A stretch of DNA of 6,781 bases from Actinomycetota bacterium (GTDB lineage: Bacteria; Actinomycetota; Actinomycetes; Streptosporangiales; Streptosporangiaceae). The translations under genes and the position numbers were made by a program. Positions 5,615-6,781 of the stretch are shown here, in pieces. The notes beneath the pieces are model-generated. The model made no database searches. It saw nothing but the letters and a program-made list of their open reading frames with translations, and had not been told where the DNA came from. The stretch lies in contig QGUZ01000280.1 of assembly GCA_003242605.1 (NCBI GenBank), positions 1-6,781 of the forward strand, read 5' to 3'. Position 1 is the stretch's first letter. Each line of letters opens with the position of its first letter.

Positions 5615-6031
5615 GTGGCTATCACCCTGCAGATGGCGCAGATCAATGCGCGGTCCGACATCGACCACGCGGTGATCGACAACCTGCGCCGGAACTCGTG
5701 GATCTTCGACCAGGTGACGTTCGACGACGCCGTCACCCCTGGGGCGGGCGGCGGCACGCTCACCTACGGGTTCACCCTGCTCAAGACCGCCCGCGGCGCG
5801 TCGTTCCGGGAGATCAACAGTGAGTACAACCCGGCCGAGGCGACCCGCGAGCACAAGACCGTGCAGCTCCGCCCGTTCGGCGGGTCGTTCCAGATCGACC
5901 GGGTGCTGGCGAACCTCGGCCCCGCGGCCACGAACGAGACCGCGTTCCAGATGCAGCAGCTCGTGGTGGGCGCGACCGTGGCCGGCCTTCCAGAGGGAGG
6001 TCGCGGCGCTCTGCGACTGAGAAACCCCTGA
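5615..6031 (+). pseudogene. HK97-type major capsid protein, N-terminal part only
   Basis: The GTG start at 5615 follows AGGAGA (5605-5610). About 125 residues agree with the N-terminal arm and early core of actinophage-type capsid proteins: MAITLQMAQINARSDIDHAVIDNLRRNSWIFDQV, then TPGAGGGTLTYGF, then REINSEYNPAEATREHKTVQLRPFGGSFQIDRVLANLG, then NETAFQMQQLV (quoted in part, without the intervening bases). Such proteins are normally about 300 residues. After ~5975 the expected continuation AFQREVAAL is found in another frame, so a one-base insertion near 5980-5985 (around GGCCTTCC) is likely. Both frames stop soon after, at 6018-6020 and 6029-6031. The P-domain and the rest of the shell fold are missing, so no capsid can be built from it. 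Confidence 0.75.
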
Positions 6032-6040
6032 TGCCGCCTG

Positions 6041-6631
6041 TTGCGGTGTACCGGCCCTCGGGCATCGGTCCCCGGCAAGGAGTTCGGGTACCCCGCGATC
6101 GGGCCGTACATCCGCCGGCCGCGGTTGCCGCTGAGCGTCCGGGCGACGAGGGAGGAGCTGGTCGCCTACGCGATCGAGCAGGGTGCCGATCCCGCCATGC
6201 TCGAGGGGGCGACGCGCGAGCACCTGCTCGAGGTCTACGTGCGGCGCGCCTACAGCTCCCCCAGCCCGGCCCTGGCGTCGTGGCTGCCGGTCGCCAAGGG
6301 GCTGACGCCGCACGGGCTGCGGCATAGCTGGCAGACGGCGATGGACGACGGCGGGATCAAGAGATCCTTGTCGATGCACGTGATGGGCCACGAGGACCAC
6401 TCGATGTCGGCCCGGTACGGCCACATCACGGACACGATGCGCGAGGAGCTGCTGGACCTGCAGGCCCGTTTGTGGTCGGACGCGCTCGCCTGGCGGGCGC
6501 GTCTCGACCCCCGCTCCACGGTGGGCGTTCTGGACGCCGCCCTGGCTCCGTGGCGTGACGGATCGGTTACTCCGCTTGGGAGCGTCTCCCAAAATTCTCC
6601 CAAGCGGGGCCGGGGCCGACTCACCGGATAG
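6041..6631 (+). pseudogene. Tyrosine integrase, C-terminal catalytic fragment
   Basis: The frame is open from 6032 with a TTG at 6041 as the only plausible start; no ribosome site is seen. Recognisable integrase sequence begins at about 6070 (GKEFGYPAIGPYIRRPRLPLS). An inserted helical segment follows (REELVAYAIEQGADPAMLEG), then RRAYSSPSPALASWLPVAKG. The catalytic boxes come next: HGLRH (Arg at 6320-6322), HVMGHE (His at 6389-6391) and RYGHI (Tyr nucleophile at 6416-6418), then a helix MREELLDLQARLW. The N-terminal DNA-binding part, the core-binding domain and the first catalytic Arg and Lys are absent, so the fragment cannot recombine DNA alone. In AICEs int lies beside the tRNA attachment site, and this fragment still does, converging on the 3' end of tRNA-Ala. 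The last ~20 codons run through two hairpins and may not be original coding sequence. Confidence 0.75.
6572..6607. repeat. Inverted repeat at the end of the integrase frame
   Basis: CCGCTTGGGAG (6572-6582) and CTCCCAAGCGG (6597-6607) form a perfect 11-bp stem with a 14-nt loop. The loop contains another CTCCC (6586-6590) that can pair with GGGAG (6578-6582) instead, giving two exclusive hairpins. It lies about 50 bases from the tRNA 3' end, so it could be a recombinase arm site or part of the terminator. Confidence 0.6.
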
Positions 6632-6646
6632 GGGTGAGACGGCCCC
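6612..6646. terminator. Bidirectional terminator between int and tRNA-Ala
   Basis: GGGGCCG-A-CTCACC (6612-6625) pairs with GGTGAG-A-CGGCCCC (6633-6646) over 14 positions with one A-A mismatch and a 7-nt loop. The int stop TAG (6629-6631) sits in the loop. No T-run flanks it. Placed between two converging genes, it is well suited to end both transcripts. Confidence 0.65.
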
Positions 6647-6656
6647 TGACCTGCGG

Positions 6657-6730
6657 TGGAGCTAAGGGGATTTGAACCCCTGACCCCCTCGATGCGAACG
6701 AGGTGCGCTACCGGACTGCGCTATAGCCCC
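6657..6730 (-). tRNA. tRNA-Ala (anticodon CGC)
   Basis: Read on the minus strand, the 74-base gene starts with GGGGCTA and ends with TAGCTCC plus discriminator A. The acceptor stem contains the G3-U70 pair that marks alanine tRNAs. The D stem is GCGC/GCGC. The anticodon stem CCTCG/CGAGG encloses loop TTCGCAT, giving anticodon CGC (codon GCG). The T arm is AGGGG-TTCAAAT-CCCCT. CCA is not encoded. All stems pair, so the gene is functional as it stands. The integrase fragment lies against its 3' end, which is the usual arrangement at an attachment site: the core shared with the other end of the element would include the T arm and acceptor 3' strand (about 6657-6700). Confidence 0.93.
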
Positions 6731-6781
6731 AAGGACGCGACCAGAGTAGCAAACTTTCCGGGGTGCTTGCGCCACGGTTTT

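Noticed and set aside
6031..6327. ATG-led frame starting at 6031
   Set aside because: It is out of frame with the integrase fragment, and its protein is an Arg/Ala-rich string.

Overview
The window is GC-rich, uses Shine-Dalgarno-led and tightly packed genes, and has the gene types of an actinobacterium. The genus cannot be named from this sequence. It reads as a mosaic. A transfer/regulatory module of an actinomycete integrative and conjugative element (AICE, pSAM2-type) occupies about 1-2930. A block of tailed-phage head genes occupies about 3000-6020. The C-terminal end of a tyrosine integrase follows at about 6050-6631, and an intact tRNA-Ala(CGC) on the minus strand at 6657-6730 is the probable chromosomal attachment site.

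Region 1 (1-2930), all on the plus strand: a small regulator resembling SCO3933-type proteins; a 62-aa basic protein translationally coupled to it; a 12-bp perfect inverted repeat at 554-594; a 72-aa membrane protein; an FtsK/SpoIIIE-like DNA translocase (the likely conjugative Tra protein); a hairpin; a 61-aa Cys-rich putative zinc-binding protein; and a DUF2637/Spd-like four-helix membrane protein that loses its 3' end. In AICEs, rep, xis and int normally follow here. No rep or xis is visible, and only the C-terminus of int survives.

Region 2 (3000-6020): the C-terminal part of a phage minor-head-type protein carrying an ADP-ribosyltransferase domain (R-STS-ExE signature), with its 5' end missing; a 120-aa unknown protein; a convergent minus-strand membrane-anchored DUF732-like protein that looks like a cargo gene; a scaffolding-like protein; and the first ~125 residues of an HK97-type major capsid protein, which then shifts frame and stops. 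Between the cargo gene and the scaffold gene is a cluster of short palindromes. Four of them share the core CCG(A/G)AACGG with compensating changes in the outer stem, and the last covers the ribosome binding site of the scaffold gene.

Region 3 (6030-6781): the integrase fragment with the second Arg box, the His and the Tyr nucleophile but no N-terminal half; a hairpin inside the end of that frame; a strong 14-bp hairpin between int and tRNA; and the tRNA.

The simplest reading is an AICE whose rep-xis-int 5' segment was replaced by a piece of prophage, leaving three truncated genes at two junctions. It cannot transpose or excise with the genes seen here. A recombined natural element, a decaying relic and an assembly chimera are all compatible with the sequence. 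Read coverage across 2900-3010 and 5980-6060 would decide whether the joins are real.
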